Source: Tupaia tana (taxonomy: Eukaryota; Chordata; Mammalia; Scandentia; Tupaiidae). Taken from it: a stretch of DNA of 64,000 nucleotides. The notes beneath the pieces are model-generated. The model was not told where the DNA came from. It ran no database searches and was given only the letters and a program-made list of their open reading frames with translations. The stretch is taken from NCBI GenBank assembly GCA_026018925.1, contig JAKSZU010000020.1:43307102-43371101 (forward strand). Direction: 5' to 3'. Numbering within the stretch: position 1 is the first letter of the stretch; each line of letters opens with the position of its first letter. Below, piece by piece: positions 53,315-64,000 of this stretch. A program made the translations under genes and the position numbers.

Positions 53315-54490
53315 TGTAGCTAATCTTCTAAAGATCAACTCTAGATAAGGAAAATAAAGACTCTTTTTTCCTCTTTAGTTTGCTTATTCCGTAGGTTCAC
53401 TTGAGTTTCCCCTATTAGAATTCCAAATATTCCAAGAATCATTTTTAAACATCCAACTGCAACTCACAGAAATTTACTTCTCTCTAGCTAACTAAAAAGT
53501 AAAATATAAAAGAAAATAAAAGATATTCCAGCCTTTCCGGAATCATAGTTTATAGTAGACAAGTTGCAAAACATTTATAAAAGATACAGCATTCATCAAA
53601 CTCTCCAAGTCAGCATGGAGTCCAGACGAGCATATAAACTGAGTAGGGCTTGAAATCTGTAACAAGCTTACAAATCCTCTAGAAAGTTTTTTTCCTGAAC
53701 CTTGTCCAAGGGTTGGATTCTAAACAAAATACAAAGAAAATAAGTTAAACCGAGCTTTGTCCCCCGGTTATAAGAATTCCCTGTAGCTCCATCATTGAAA
53801 ATTGGGCCTTTGTCTTCAAATGTGGGCCCCCAAAGTCTAGGTTGTTGGTGCAGAACCACTGAGATTATTGCAGACCGCACCTCACGGGCACTGAAAATGA
53901 TTTCTTAGTAATGGCAAACTAATTATGTGATTACTCGACTCTCTTCATGTGCCATTAGTCATAGGAAGCTGGAAAACATGCCTGTTCTCAAGGCAAATTG
54001 CTCGTTTTGAATTGTGTCTGAAAATGTAGTTTCTCATCTGTAGGTCCAAAATGAAAAATGCAGGCCAAATTTTCAATTAAAACTTCTAAACAACCATCCT
54101 TAGCCAGGCCACGAATAGGCTGTGCTGACTAGGAGAACGCTTCTAAAGGGAGACAGGCATAAAAGGCTGGAGTCTTCTGCATATTTTCTTCCTTCCCTTC
54201 AAATGCTCTAGGGGAGTTAAAATTACAAACCACTTTTATTCCCATAACTCAGAAAATACAGCATAACTATTTTTCCCCTGACAAATTCATGGGACCCCAA
54301 GTTTTGGCTCTACTTACTTGATAATGACAACCGGCCTTCTTTTCAAACCCAGAAGTGCATGCCCATCCTCCAAAAGCTTCTAGTAACCAAAGAATCAAGA
54401 CAACTGCGGCAGTTACGAACAGGGCTGAGGAAAGTCTGCGCACTGCAGAAGGAAGAAAACCTACTTACACGTGGTCTAAAAAAGAGAAAC
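53315..54490. other. SINE-free single-copy DNA
   Basis: About 1.2 kb is without SINEs. It contains one exon-like signal (separate entry) and an open minus-strand frame at 53880-53668 preceded by tcattttcag, which I do not recognise. Confidence 0.35.
54318..54442 (-). other. Candidate exon encoding a membrane-like segment (unproven)
   Basis: On the minus strand a good acceptor (ttttcttccttctgcag, ending 54443) and a strong donor (caa|gtaagtag, 54317 onward) bound 125 bases with one open frame of 41 codons. The frame reads RRLSSALFVTAAVVLILWLL and then EAFGGWACTSGFEKKAGCHY. The first stretch would make a transmembrane helix. Splicing to the next acceptor-like site (53891) gives Cys-Pro-stop. 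I recognise no family, and chance cannot be excluded. Confidence 0.25.
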
Positions 54491-54493
54491 AGG

Positions 54494-54750
54494 GGAACCA
54501 GCAGTTAGCATAACGGCTATGTCGCTGGACTCCCACGTAGTCGACCGAGGTTCGCGTCCCGGACCTGGTGGCTTAAAACTCACGCCGGGCACGTGTGCTT
54601 GCGTGCCCAAGATCCCGAGAGGAGAATGGAGGAGAAGGGATTGCGGCGTGACCATCCCCTCTGGGGGGTGATTTCTCGCTTTCTGTCTCTATGTTTCTCT
54701 CTGTCTGGTGAGCGCACGCGCCCTGTAGCGAAAACCTCTCCAAAAAAAAA
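54494..54750 (+). mobile_element. SINE-A, full length
   Basis: The duplication agagaaacagg lies at 54483-54493 and 54752-54762 with an A tail. It is near consensus. Confidence 0.95.
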
Positions 54751-54839
54751 AAGAGAAACAGGAGCCGGCCCCCCAAGATCACGGCTACAAGAGAACATAG
54801 TGACGTGAGAAGCTCTGGAGAAAAACGCTGGGGTCTAAG

Positions 54840-54950
54840 ACTTGGTAGCTCAAGAACTCTTTAGGGCACAAACCACATCCCACTCATTATGGTAACCACA
54901 GTGCTTGGCGCACAGTAGGAATACAATGAATGTTTGGTAAATTCAATTGA
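54840..54950 (+). mobile_element. L2 3' end
   Basis: ttagggcacaaaccacatcc, cagtgcttggcgcacagtag and aatgaatgtttggtaaattc follow L2 3' order. Confidence 0.75.
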
Positions 54951-54959
54951 AATGAGAAG

Positions 54960-56280
54960 AAACAGATTGGCCAACGTAGTTTGCAATGTCTGTAAACATA
55001 ATTAATGCTTGAGGTTCTCAAAGTCATCTGAGAGTTGCTTGCAGGCATCATTTCCACCTAAGACCAGATACGAATTTCATTAGAAGAGTCAGCACGCCAG
55101 CAGCTAGAATATGAACAAAATGTTAAAGATCTATGTATGAGCAGAGTCAAAGGACAGAGCAGACACGGGTTAGCTATGCTCCATCCAACTTCTGCTGTAT
55201 GGAATTTGTTTCTAAGAGCAGGAGCGTGTCTGTGTTAGAGCTGAATCGGTGTGGAACCAGCAGCGTTGTATGGGGGGCAGCTAGGACCTGGCTTGCTCCT
55301 GGGCTGCAGAGTGTGACCAGTCTGAGCTGGACGGGCACACCCCGGACGGCACAGCACAGATCGCCCCTACCGGGTCCCCTGGAAACAGCAGCCAGACGGA
55401 AACGCATTGCTCAGGCTGGGCTTGAGTCCCCCCTAAAACAGCTCCACGAGGCAGTCCGATTTCTACGATGACGTTTTCAGTTTCGGGTTCCAAGTAACAC
55501 TCAAGTTCAATCTTGTTTCAGCACCAAACGTTTCATTCAGGTATGGCCTCAGCCAAGCTGATAACGATTACGCACTTTCCGTGACCTTGTCCCAACTTTC
55601 CTGTAAACTGGTATGAAATGAAAAAGAAAGGTAACCTAACACCCACTGCAACTCTGGGCGGCAGTGGAGCTGCTCCTCTGTGACTCCCACTGCTTTCTGC
55701 TACCGCTTTCATGTCCTCAAAAGAAAGGGTGTGGCGCTGCGGGCTGGGGGACCAGGCTGGAAATTGCATCTCCTTTTCATAAGCCGAAGAGGAGCTCTGT
55801 ACCAACAAACATCTGGGCTTCATTGTTCCCTGCCTAAGTATCAGGAAGTTTCGGTAGTAAAGACAACGTGAAATGCTACAGACAGACATAATTACTTGGA
55901 TCAGGACAACTTACATCGGCTGTGTTGATTGAACATGTTCTGTTAGCTACTGCATGAAGTCAGGGCTGGGTTCCTTTTTGTTACGTTTGCTTTCTTCCCA
56001 AGTGAACAAATAAAATAAGAACGAGACCGGAAACTAGAGAGTACATAAACCAGGTAGGTGGGATTTCATGAGTTAACCCCATAAGCTGTACAGAAAGCTA
56101 GATCTTTTAAATGCAAACAAGCCAAAAGAAGCAATGGCTGGAGCCCTAGCCTCCGTGCTTTCTGGAATGACGACTTATTAAACATAGTGTTTAAAATCTC
56201 TTAGATTAAGTACTCCGAATAAAAAGGCAGTCTGGCATTATTTAAATATGGCTTTCTTTCTTTTTTTAAAGTTTATTTTA
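54960..56280. other. Single-copy DNA, no gene recognised
   Basis: About 1.3 kb contains no SINE. Open frames on the minus strand (55174-55493, 55533-55889) match no family. Confidence 0.4.
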
Positions 56281-56284
56281 GTTG

Positions 56285-56560
56285 GAACCAGCAGTTAGCA
56301 TAATGGCTATGTCGCTGGACTCCCACGTAGTCGACCGCAGTTCGCATCCCGGACCCGGTGGCTTAAAACTCATGCAAGGCGCGTGTGCGTGCGTGCCCAA
56401 GATCCCAAGAGGACAATGGAGGAGAAGGGATTGCGGCGTGACCACCCCCCCAGGGGGTGATTTCTTGCTTTCTGTCTCTATGTCTCTCTCTGTCTGTCTG
56501 GCAAGCGCACGCGCCCTATAGCAAAAAAAACCTCTCCAAAAAAAAAAAAAAAAGACAAGG
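56285..56560 (+). mobile_element. SINE-A, full length
   Basis: The head is ggaaccagcagttagcataa. The end gcaaaaaaaacctctcc is followed by A16. Confidence 0.94.
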
Positions 56561-56566
56561 TGTAGG

Positions 56567-56790
56567 GACCAGCAGATGGCGTAGTGGCTATGTCGCTGGA
56601 CTCCCATGTAGTCAACCACAGTTCGAGTCCCAGACCCGGTGGCTGAAAATCACGCTGGGCACAGGTGTGCCCAAGATCCCAAGAGGAGAATGTAGGAGAA
56701 GGGATTGTGGCATGGCCATTCCCCCCAGGGGGTGATTTCTCGCTTTCTGTCTCTCTGTCTCTCTCTTTCTGGCAAGTGCACGCACCCTAT

Positions 56791-56823
<33 letters not shown>
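56567..56823 (+). mobile_element. SINE-A, second of a tandem pair
   Basis: The head is agggaccagcagatggcgta. About 32 A (56790-56821) follow ccctatagc directly, and the acctctcc end is missing. Confidence 0.93.
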
Positions 56824-56824
<1 letters not shown>

Positions 56825-57079
56825 TGCTGGAAACCAGCATGAGAAGAAGAAAGAATCTGACTTCTATGTGTGCTTTTATGAAAGATTCTAGATAATGCAG
56901 TATTTGCTTGTTCTCTGTACATTCCAGAAAACTGGAAAAAATATTACCGGGTCTGTAAAATCAAACAGACAAGCATCAACTACAACAACCACCTGCCGGC
57001 TTTTCTAGATCCTAACTAAGAACTCTTCAGTCTGTGTACACAGCCTTCTTATTTATTTGCTGATTTCTTATGAATGAGT

Positions 57080-57600
57080 GAGTCAGACATGCCAAGTCCT
57101 GGCAGACAGGGCTTCTGAAACCTGCCTTCACATATGGCTGGTGAATAATTGATTTAAAATAATCATCTTCAATGACACACATTCATTGTTGGTGTCAGGT
57201 TTATTGTTCCTAGCCTATGGAAAGCAATTTGGCAAAATCTATTCAGAGTCATAAAAACACCCATATATTTTTACCAAGTCATCACACCCTAGGGAATTTA
57301 TCCTAAGGAAATAATTTATGCATGAAGATGTTGCTGGCAGTTTCACATATAAACGTGAAATTGCTTAAATGTTCAACCATGGTTATAACACATAAACAAT
57401 AATTACAAAGATAATGCAGCAACCCAGAACCATACTAATAATAAAATGCTAAGCTACAAATGCAAAATATAAAATAATATTCTGTTGTTACTTCAAACAT
57501 GTAAAAATGTGCCATGTGAATAGTGGCCAGAAATAATATGCAAAAACTAAAATAAGGTGTTAAGAAGGTAAGATATGTAATTAAATTTTTTTTTCTTAAC
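57080..57600 (+). mobile_element. Old L1 (L1M-type) 3' region
   Basis: ggaaagcaatttggcaaaat, agggaatttatcctaaggaa and gcttaaatgttcaaccatgg match the order of old L1 ORF2-end/3' UTR sequence. Confidence 0.7.
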
Positions 57601-57667
57601 AGTTATTTTATACAACTAAAAAAACTATGATCGGACTATGTTTTATTTGAACAGGGTTTTCAACTTT

Positions 57668-57925
57668 TTTTTTTTTTTAAGAGGTTTTTGCTCTAGGGCG
57701 CGTGCGCTCGCCAGACAGAGAGAGACAGAGAGACAGAAAGCGAGAAATCACCCCCCAGGGTGGATGGCCACGCCGCAATCCCTTCTCTTCCATTCTCCTC
57801 TCGGGATCTTGGGCACGCACGCACACGCGCCCTGTGTGAGTTTAAGCCACTGGGTCCAGGACTTGAACCACAGTCGACAACGTGGGAGTCCAGCGACATA
57901 GCCATTACGCGAAATGCTGGTCCCC
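57668..57925 (-). mobile_element. SINE-A, full length
   Basis: tcaactttt flanks both sides (57659-57667, 57926-57934). Confidence 0.94.
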
Positions 57926-57994
57926 TCAACTTTTCAAAACACTGGTATTATCTTGGTTTTCACAACACTGCTGGGGCTGTGGTGAGGGACTACG

Positions 57995-58175
57995 TGCTCA
58001 GATTCATCGTCGTTTGCCAAATAAAGAAAACTGAGGCGGAGAGATTCAAACCTCAGCTAGACCCTCCCTAGGAAGTGGTCAAGTCAGGGCCTGAACTAAG
58101 CCTGCCTCCTAGTCTCCATTCCAGGGTCCTTTCCTGCACTGTGCTCACCCCAAGGAGTCTAATGCTCCGCTCGAG
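57995..58175 (-). mobile_element. MIR (reverse orientation)
   Basis: gaaaactgaggcggagagat, gtcaagtcagggcctgaact and aagcctgcctcctagtctcc are MIR blocks in reverse complement. Confidence 0.65.
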
Positions 58176-58179
58176 CTGG

Positions 58180-58825
58180 TGGACACATGTGGATGAGCCA
58201 CCCCGGCCTTGGAGGCCACCTGATATTCTTCCGAAGTTAACTTGCCTCGAAAGGCCCCTTCCTGCCCCATCTGGGCCTCATCTATTCAGCAACGCCCGGG
58301 CTCCACCCAAGCGGACTTCTCAAGTACCCCGGATTCTGTAGACCGAGAGCACTTTAGTGAGAAAAATCACATGGCTCTTCACTGCAGCCTGAGGAAGCGT
58401 CTTGTACTGTATAAATAGCAGTAAAATCACTGATCTGACCACTTTAAAAACAGCTAGCTCTGTGACCTCTACGCAGACCTGCGCGAGGGCCATAGCGAGT
58501 CACTCTAAAACCGAATACATAAAGTCTAGACCGAGCTTTAGCCTCCACATCTCAGGGACTCCGGTAAAAGCCGACAGATCAGGTGCATCACCAGGAAGTC
58601 CATCGGCACGTGGCAACGGCTGCTGGGAAACGGCTATGTTGTCTTGACCAGCGGAAAAGAAAACGCTAGCAAACGTAACCTCTGGGTATTCAGGTCTCCG
58701 GCTCTCCTCAGGACCTTGCAGACACTAGCCCAAGAGGGAGAAGAGAGAGCTCAGGGAAGGAGAAGAAAGGGAAGACAGACAAGGGTAGAATGAGGAAGGG
58801 AAATATTACAACCAAATAGAAAATG
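58180..58825. other. Single-copy DNA
   Basis: No feature was recognised. The end near 58735-58800 is purine-rich. Confidence 0.4.
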
Positions 58826-58839
58826 CCTAAGAATTGCTT

Positions 58840-59101
58840 AATTTTTTTTTTAGAAAGAGATTTTTGCTATAGGGCATATGTGCCCTCCAGAGAGACAGAG
58901 AGAGAGACAAAGACAGTGAGAAATCACCCCCAAGGGGGATGGCCATGCCACAATACCTTCTCCTCCTGTATCCTCTCAGGGTTTTGGGTATGCACGCACA
59001 CATGTCCGGCATGAGTTTTAAGCCACCGGGTCTGGGACTCGAACGAAGGTCTATTACATGGGAGTCCAGCAATGTAACCATTACTCCATCTGCCGGTCCC
59101 C
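58840..59101 (-). mobile_element. SINE-A-type, full length
   Basis: The duplication aagaattgctt (58829-58839) and aagaattactt (59102-59112) has one mismatch. Confidence 0.94.
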
Positions 59102-59114
59102 AAGAATTACTTTT

Positions 59115-59470
59115 ATGGGACCATGGCTGACAGCTGTACACCCTTTGACTTAGGAAATGTTAAATATAAAACACTAGGCATACAGTAGCAGTTTAATAAA
59201 TGATGTATGACAGTGAGTTTCCCTTTGTAGAAGGAGTCTAGATAATAAACATACATATTGTATACAATAACAATATAACAAATAAAAAAGAATGAATAAC
59301 ATTTGTGTATCAGCAATTTGAGCTACTCATAAATTAATGGGTCTAGGCAAAAATGGTCAACTACTGCTGACACCATGAAAAGGGAGAATCAACCACCCCC
59401 TATCAAATCATCTTGGCCAAAAAAAAATCAAATCTTAGTCTGAATCTAGTCAAGCCTTTAAATTTAAATA
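59115..59470. other. AT-rich single-copy DNA
   Basis: No feature was seen. Confidence 0.4.
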
Positions 59471-59473
59471 CCA

Positions 59474-59713
59474 GGGACGAGAAGATGGCATAATGGTCAT
59501 GTTGCTGGATTCACATGTACTCAACAGTGGTTTGAAGCCCGGACCTGGTGACTTTAAACTCACGCCAGGTGCATGTGCGTGTGTGCCCAAAATCCTGAGA
59601 GGAGAATGGATTGCGGCATGGCCATCCCCCCTTGGGGATGATTTCTCTCTGTCTGTCTCTGTCTCTCTGGAGAGCACAAGCACCCTATAGCAAAAATCTC
59701 TCTAAATAAATAA
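59474..59713 (+). mobile_element. SINE-A-type, with internal deletion
   Basis: It is flanked by aatttaaatacca and aaattcaaatacc. The ggagaaggg stretch of the body is deleted (gagaggagaatggattgcgg). Confidence 0.9.
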
Positions 59714-59719
59714 ATTCAA

Positions 59720-60015
59720 ATACCGACTTTAGCAAAAACAGACAGAAGATAAGTGCACTTTAGGGTTGCAAGCCACAAATCCAGACTGAGAAACTGCAGG
59801 TCACATGACCTCATTTCTTCAACAAATAAATCCCACTGACGGAGAGAGAGAGCTGAGAGATAAAGAGACCCAGAGGACTCAGCACGTCGAGATGTGTGAG
59901 CCCCATTCAGGCCCTGCTTCAGATGAGCTACAAAAACAAGAGTCTATTTGTGTGAGACCACTGAAGTTTTAAACATTGGCTAGTTATTTACAGTATTACA
60001 GAATTTGGGCCCAGT
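59720..60015. other. Single-copy DNA
   Basis: No feature was seen. Confidence 0.4.
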
Positions 60016-60018
60016 TGC

Positions 60019-60190
60019 TGGGCCAGCCAGTGGTGTGGTGCTTAGGCAGCTGGACCCACATGGCCTGCTACACAGATTGAGTCGCAGACCCGGGGGCTCG
60101 AGAAGCACAGGCACATGTGTGTGCAGGCTCGAAATCCCGGAAGGGGAGAGAGAAACAGAGAGGAGCTGTGAGTGGCCGTCCTCATGGGAG

Positions 60191-60235
<45 letters not shown>

Positions 60236-60262
60236 CAAGTACACACACCCTCCTATAAATTT
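60019..60262 (+). mobile_element. SINE-B with expanded CT block
   Basis: The head is gggccagccagtggtgtggt. About 18 CT units lie at 60194-60232. The end is caccctcctataaattttca. Confidence 0.88.
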
Positions 60263-60264
60263 TC

Positions 60265-60735
60265 AAAAATACATGTTTAAAATATGATTAATGGTATTGT
60301 GAGTTTTTTGAAGACTTTTTTTAAGAAATGCTTAACTATGTATGAAAGAGATGCCTGGGATTTGCATGAAAACACCGAGGCGGGAGAAACACGGGGTTTG
60401 GATGGAGCAGGAGTGCCCGTGACGGAGCTGTGTGGTGATGGCGCACGGGCTTCATTATACAGTTCTGGCTTCATTTGTTCAGTCTTTAAGAAGTTTAAAA
60501 AAAAACAGCATCAACAAATATTGAGTAAATAACTGTTTCTTTCTTTCCCTACGCTCTTTAATAAAGTACAAGTTTAATAAGGTAGCCTGAGTTAAAAGGG
60601 GAAAGCTATGGGAGCATAAATTTTTGAAAAGAGCAAATATTATCTTGGACAGACTGCAGAACAGAGAATATTGAGCGAAACTTCCTGTTGCTTTTCTTAA
60701 ATTTAAATGCTGTTTCTCTTATTTAAAAGAGATTT
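60265..60735. other. Single-copy AT-rich DNA
   Basis: No feature was seen. Confidence 0.4.
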
Positions 60736-60739
60736 ATTG

Positions 60740-60984
60740 GGGTCCAGCAGTTAGCATTATGGCTATGTCACTGAACTCCCATGTAGTCAACCACAGTTTG
60801 AGTCCCAGACCCAGTGGCTTAAAATCACAGCAGGCACATGTGCGTGCGTGCCCAAGATCCCGAGAGGAGAATGGAGGAGAGGGGATTGTGGCGTGGCCAT
60901 CCCCCCTGGGGTTGATTTCTCGCTTTCTGTCTCTCTGTCTCTCTCTGTCTGGCAAGTGCACGTGCCCTATAGCAAAAATATCTC

Positions 60985-61012
<28 letters not shown>
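60740..61012 (+). mobile_element. SINE-A, full length, long A tail
   Basis: The head is ggggtccagcagttagcatt. It is bounded by aaaagagatttattg and aaaagagcgattta. The tail is about 28 A. Confidence 0.93.
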
Positions 61013-61016
<4 letters not shown>

Positions 61017-61024
61017 GATTTAGT

Positions 61025-61570
61025 GGCCCGGTGGCACAGAGGTTAGGGCAGCTGGAGCCCGCATGGTCATCTCTGTGGTCTGTGCAATTCAAGTCAAAGA
61101 CCCTGTGACTTGAAAAACATGCTGGTGAGCCCAGCAGAAGGGATAGTGGTTACATCACTGGACCCTCACATGACCAACTACAATTTGAGTCCCAGACCCG
61201 TTGGCTTGAAAACCACACCAGGCATGTGTGTATGAATGCCCAAGATCCCAGGAGGAGAATGGAGGAGAAGAAATTGCAATGTGACCATCCCACCTGGGGG
61301 GGATTTCTTACTTTCCCTCTCGCTGTCTCTGTCTCTCTCTCTTCAGTGAGCACACCCTATGGCCAAAACATCTAAAAAAGAAAAAGAAGAAGAAAGAAAG
61401 AAAACCATGCTGGGCACATCTGTGAGCATGCCCAAAATCCCAAAACGAGGTTGGAAGAGAAGGGCTTGTGGCGTGGTCACCCTGCCTTGCAGTGCTTTCT
61501 CTCTCTCCTTCTCTCTAGCTATGCCTCTCTCCATCTCTGGTGAGCACATACACCCTATAGCAAACTGGGG
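61025..61570 (+). mobile_element. SINE-B, outer copy of a nest
   Basis: The head is at 61025-61125 (ggcccggtggcacagaggtt). The body resumes at 61401 (gctgggcacatctgtgagca) and ends ccctatagcaaactgggg. Confidence 0.9.
61126..61400 (+). mobile_element. SINE-A-type, nested in SINE-B
   Basis: The duplication aaaacatgctgg (61114-61125) and aaaaccatgctgg (61401-61413) flanks a copy with head agcccagcagaagggatagt. Confidence 0.92.
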
Positions 61571-61571
61571 G

Positions 61572-62090
61572 GGAAATGAAGATATTTACAAAGAGAGAAA
61601 TAAGAAGAATAAGAATGGAATGAACGAAAGGCAGGAGTGAGGATAAGGGTCGGCGTAAGGAGGAGATGGTACAGACTGCCTGGATATCAGGCCACTTGAC
61701 AAGAATCACGTGAAGCCTCGGGACTGTGACCACAGTGAAACGGTGTTGGTGACTGGGTAAACGTCAGGGTTCCAGGCAGACAGACTTCGCTCCTGAGAGC
61801 TACTTGTTTCCAGGCCTAATCTAATGACAAGTTCTCTGTGAGAAGGCGAATCGTGCTTACCTTCTGTGGAGATGAGAGCGAAGGTGCGTGAATGCCTGGC
61901 CCACAGAGCTATGAGGAAATAATCTTTGCTTCCTTCTCTGGTAAAACCAGAGGTCTTGCTGACTAACGTAATAGTAAAAGTAAAAAGACCAAAAATGTCA
62001 GGCACGTGATTGCGTGGTCCGGCGAGCGCTCACGGGCCTATCAGCACTACGGGCCCCAGGGCCCCTCTAAGACCCTGCTGTTCAGGGCAG
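61572..62090. other. Single-copy DNA
   Basis: No feature was recognised. Confidence 0.4.
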
Positions 62091-62091
62091 C

Positions 62092-62338
62092 CTGTGGCTG
62101 AGCAGGCAGTGCTATGCACAGGTAGCCACAGCCCATGTGGCTGACCCTAGTGCAAATTCCAGCCCTGGCTGCTTGAGAAATTCACCAGGTGCATGTGCAT
62201 GCATGCCCCAAATCTTGACAAGATAAAGAAATGGAGGAATACGATTGCGATGTGACTACGCTCCAATGACGGGTGCTTCTGGGATGTGAGTTTGTGTGTG
62301 TGTCCGGCGAGTGCACGTGCACTCTGGTAATTAAAAAT
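62092..62338 (+). mobile_element. SINE-B, old
   Basis: The head gtggctgagcaggcagtgct is decayed. The body (cttgacaagataaagaaatg) and cgagtgcacgtgcactctgg are recognisable. Confidence 0.75.
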
Positions 62339-62562
62339 AAAGACATAAACACACATAAATAAAAATGAAGCATTGCTATTCATCCTTGCAATCTGTAACT
62401 CAATTGCCCATCAGTCACTGTAAGTCTATCAGATGAAAATCTGGCAAAGGTCATGAACAAACCTAGAAGGTCTCTACCCACCAGAACGGACTAGCACAGC
62501 GCTGGCAGGAAGTGGTCGGCGACACGTCACGTAAGTCAGCTGGGATTTCTAGTACCATGTGT

Positions 62563-62800
62563 TTTTCATTTGAGCAAAGAGAGAGAAAGAGAGAAAGTAA
62601 GAAAGTAAGCCTCCAGGTCCAGGACTCAAACCGCAGTCAGCCATGTGGGAGTCCAGTGCCTTTAACCACCATGTCACCTGCCACCCCAATGTTCTAATCT
62701 TTTTATATGTATCCTTTTTTGGGGGGGTGGTTGGCCATAGGGTGTGTGTGCTTGCCAGAGACAGGCAGAGAGAAATTGAGAAATCACCCCGGGGAGATGG
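62563..62800 (-). repeat. Local duplicate, copy 1 (two SINE pieces with linker)
   Basis: A short SINE (62563-62687), the linker gttctaatctttttatatgt and a SINE 3' part (about 62727-62805) appear in the same order as at 63345-63590. The SINE part stops at gggagatgg, after which unrelated sequence follows. Confidence 0.85.
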
Positions 62801-63344
62801 CAGGAGAGCACTCATGAGCTGCGACCATTCAGCATCCATAATGAAGTCCATTTTACTTTGGCTCATGAAAACACACACCCACACGCCAGGCCTGTACCCT
62901 GACAAAGTATTCATTTACTGTACTGTGGGCTTGGAACTACAAATGAGCAGGAATGCCAAGTTCTGACACATTCAAGCCCAAAGGCCGTGACCTTCTGAGG
63001 GGCTTTCTGAGTGCTTCCTATCACGTGACCCTCACAGTCATGCCGCAAGGTTGATTCTTTGTGCTAAGTTAGTGCCACATGCCAAACGCAAAAGTGGGGA
63101 GCTCCAAGAGCAATAAATAATGTTTCCTTTTAAAAATCGTATTATTATAATTATTATTATTACCAAAGTAACATAGTCTCTGTCATTTAAAGCTTAGGTA
63201 AACAAAAAGAAGAAAATTAAGTTCTGTACTGTCCCACCAGCCATAGATAACTAATGCTAGCATCCAACATTTTGCAGTATATGTTCTAATCTTTTTTAAA
63301 AATATATTATTTTATTACCTAACTTTTTTTATTATTATCAATTT

Positions 63345-63590
63345 TTTTTTCATTTGATCAAAGAGAGAGAGAGAAGGAAAGAAAGAAAGTAAGGTCCAGG
63401 TCCAGGACTCAAACCTTCAGCCATGTGGGAGTCCAGTGCCTTTAACCACCATGTCGCCTGCCACCCCAACGTTCTAATCTTTTTATAAGTATCTTTCTTT
63501 CTTTTCTTTTCTTTTGAGTTTTTACCATAGGCTGTATGTGCTTGCCAGAGACAGAGAGAAAGTGAGAAATCACCCCCAGGGGAGATGGCC
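63345..63590 (-). repeat. Local duplicate, copy 2
   Basis: A short SINE (63345-63470), the linker gttctaatctttttataagt and the 3' part of a SINE lie in the same order as copy 1. Here the SINE is complete and the flanks belong to the L1 fragment, so this is probably the original site. Confidence 0.85.
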
Positions 63591-63727
63591 ACGCTACAAT
63601 TTCTTTCCCTCTATTCTCTTCTCAGGATATGAACATGCTCGTACATGTGCTGCCAGGTCCAGGACTCGAACTATAGTCAGCCATGTGCAAGTCCACATCC
63701 TTCTCTTCCATGCCACCAGCTGGCCCC
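63520..63727 (-). mobile_element. SINE-B
   Basis: The minus-strand head is ggggccagctggtggcatgg. The plus strand shows accataggctgtatgtgctt at the 3' end, followed by a TTTCTTTTC tail. Confidence 0.88.
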
Positions 63728-64000
63728 TATATTACCTATCTTTTATTCTGCCTTATCTTTCCTTTGTTTCCCAAAGATGACATAATATAGCACATGGCTT
63801 TATCATCTTTTTCAGAAAATATTATATCATAAGCTTTTCCATTATCTTCTCTTGCATCATTTTTAACAACTATGTACTATTCCATCATATGAACATATTA
63901 TAATTTACTTAACAATCTCCTATGTTGTATACGAGGAGACTTTTCATTTTTAAAAAGTTTTATTTTATTCATAATTGACACAATAATTGTACATATTACG

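Larger units (their letters stand above)
63150..64000 (+). mobile_element. Old L1 3' end, split by SINEs, runs off the window
   Basis: ttgcagtatatgttctaatc before, and tgtactattccatcatatga, ttataatttacttaacaatc and cacaataattgtacatatta after the SINEs follow old L1 3' UTR order. Confidence 0.65.

Noticed and set aside
53668..53880. Minus-strand frame of 70 codons preceded by an acceptor-like site
   Set aside because: Its reading phase does not fit the candidate exon upstream and it resembles no protein. It is kept only as a note under the 53315-54490 stretch.
1..64000. Colugo, primate, rodent or carnivore origin based on SINEs
   Set aside because: The SINE heads and bodies do not match the elements I know from these groups. 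The order is therefore left open rather than guessed.

Overview
This window is nuclear DNA from a placental mammal, and nearly all of the recognisable content is repeats. The evidence is L1 LINE sequence with both ORFs in decay, old eutherian repeats (MIR, L2, MER5A-like, an MLT1-like MaLR LTR), processed pseudogenes of RPL6, HMGN2 and HMGB1, and several dozen copies of tRNA-derived SINEs. I do not recognise the SINE as Alu, B1/B2, CAN, Bov-tA/CHR/ERE, the lagomorph C element, AfroSINE or the tRNA-Ile elements of colugos, so I leave the order open. I found no functional protein-coding gene. Three weak exon-like signals are listed as candidates only.

SINE names used here are my own. SINE-A has a head starting ggaccagcagttagcgtaat, a tRNA-like A box and a B box like ggttcgcgtcc. 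It continues into a body of about 180 bp that contains gagaggagaatggaggag, a C/G palindrome (cccccctgggggg), a CT-rich block and the 3' end ccctatagcaaaaacctctcc followed by an A tail. SINE-B has a head like gccagcaggtggcatggtgg on the same kind of body and is usually more diverged. The short SINE has the SINE-B-like head followed directly by a CT-rich block. SINE-C is my label for older, poorly defined copies.

Layout. 0-6 kb: a nearly full-length, dead L1 with a SINE-A in ORF1. 6-22 kb: SINEs, two families of small palindromic DNA transposons, MIR/L1M/L2 relics and single-copy DNA. 22-23.3 kb: RPL6 pseudogene split by a SINE. 23-31 kb: dense SINEs, including a three-SINE cluster at 26.8-27.7 kb. 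32.4-33.1 kb: a CpG-rich block that no SINE explains. 34-39 kb: SINE-poor DNA with a possible conserved element and an MLT1-like LTR. 39.4-40.3 kb: a retroviral LTR on the minus strand with CCAAT repeats, TATA box, poly(A) signal and primer-binding site. 40-46.5 kb: SINEs, MIR, L2 and MER5A. 46.5-49.1 kb: HMGN2 and HMGB1 processed pseudogenes, each with inserted SINEs. 49-62 kb: alternating SINEs and single-copy DNA. 62.5-64 kb: a local duplication and an old L1 3' end.

No genes work together here. What the window records is retrotransposition: L1 as the likely machinery, and SINEs and mRNA copies as its passengers, with nested insertions that give a relative order of events. I did not find an undescribed system such as a defence locus or biosynthetic cluster. 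The points most worth following are the SINE family itself, the LTR, the two small palindromic transposon families, the SINE/HMGB1 junction, the CpG-rich block and the candidate exons.
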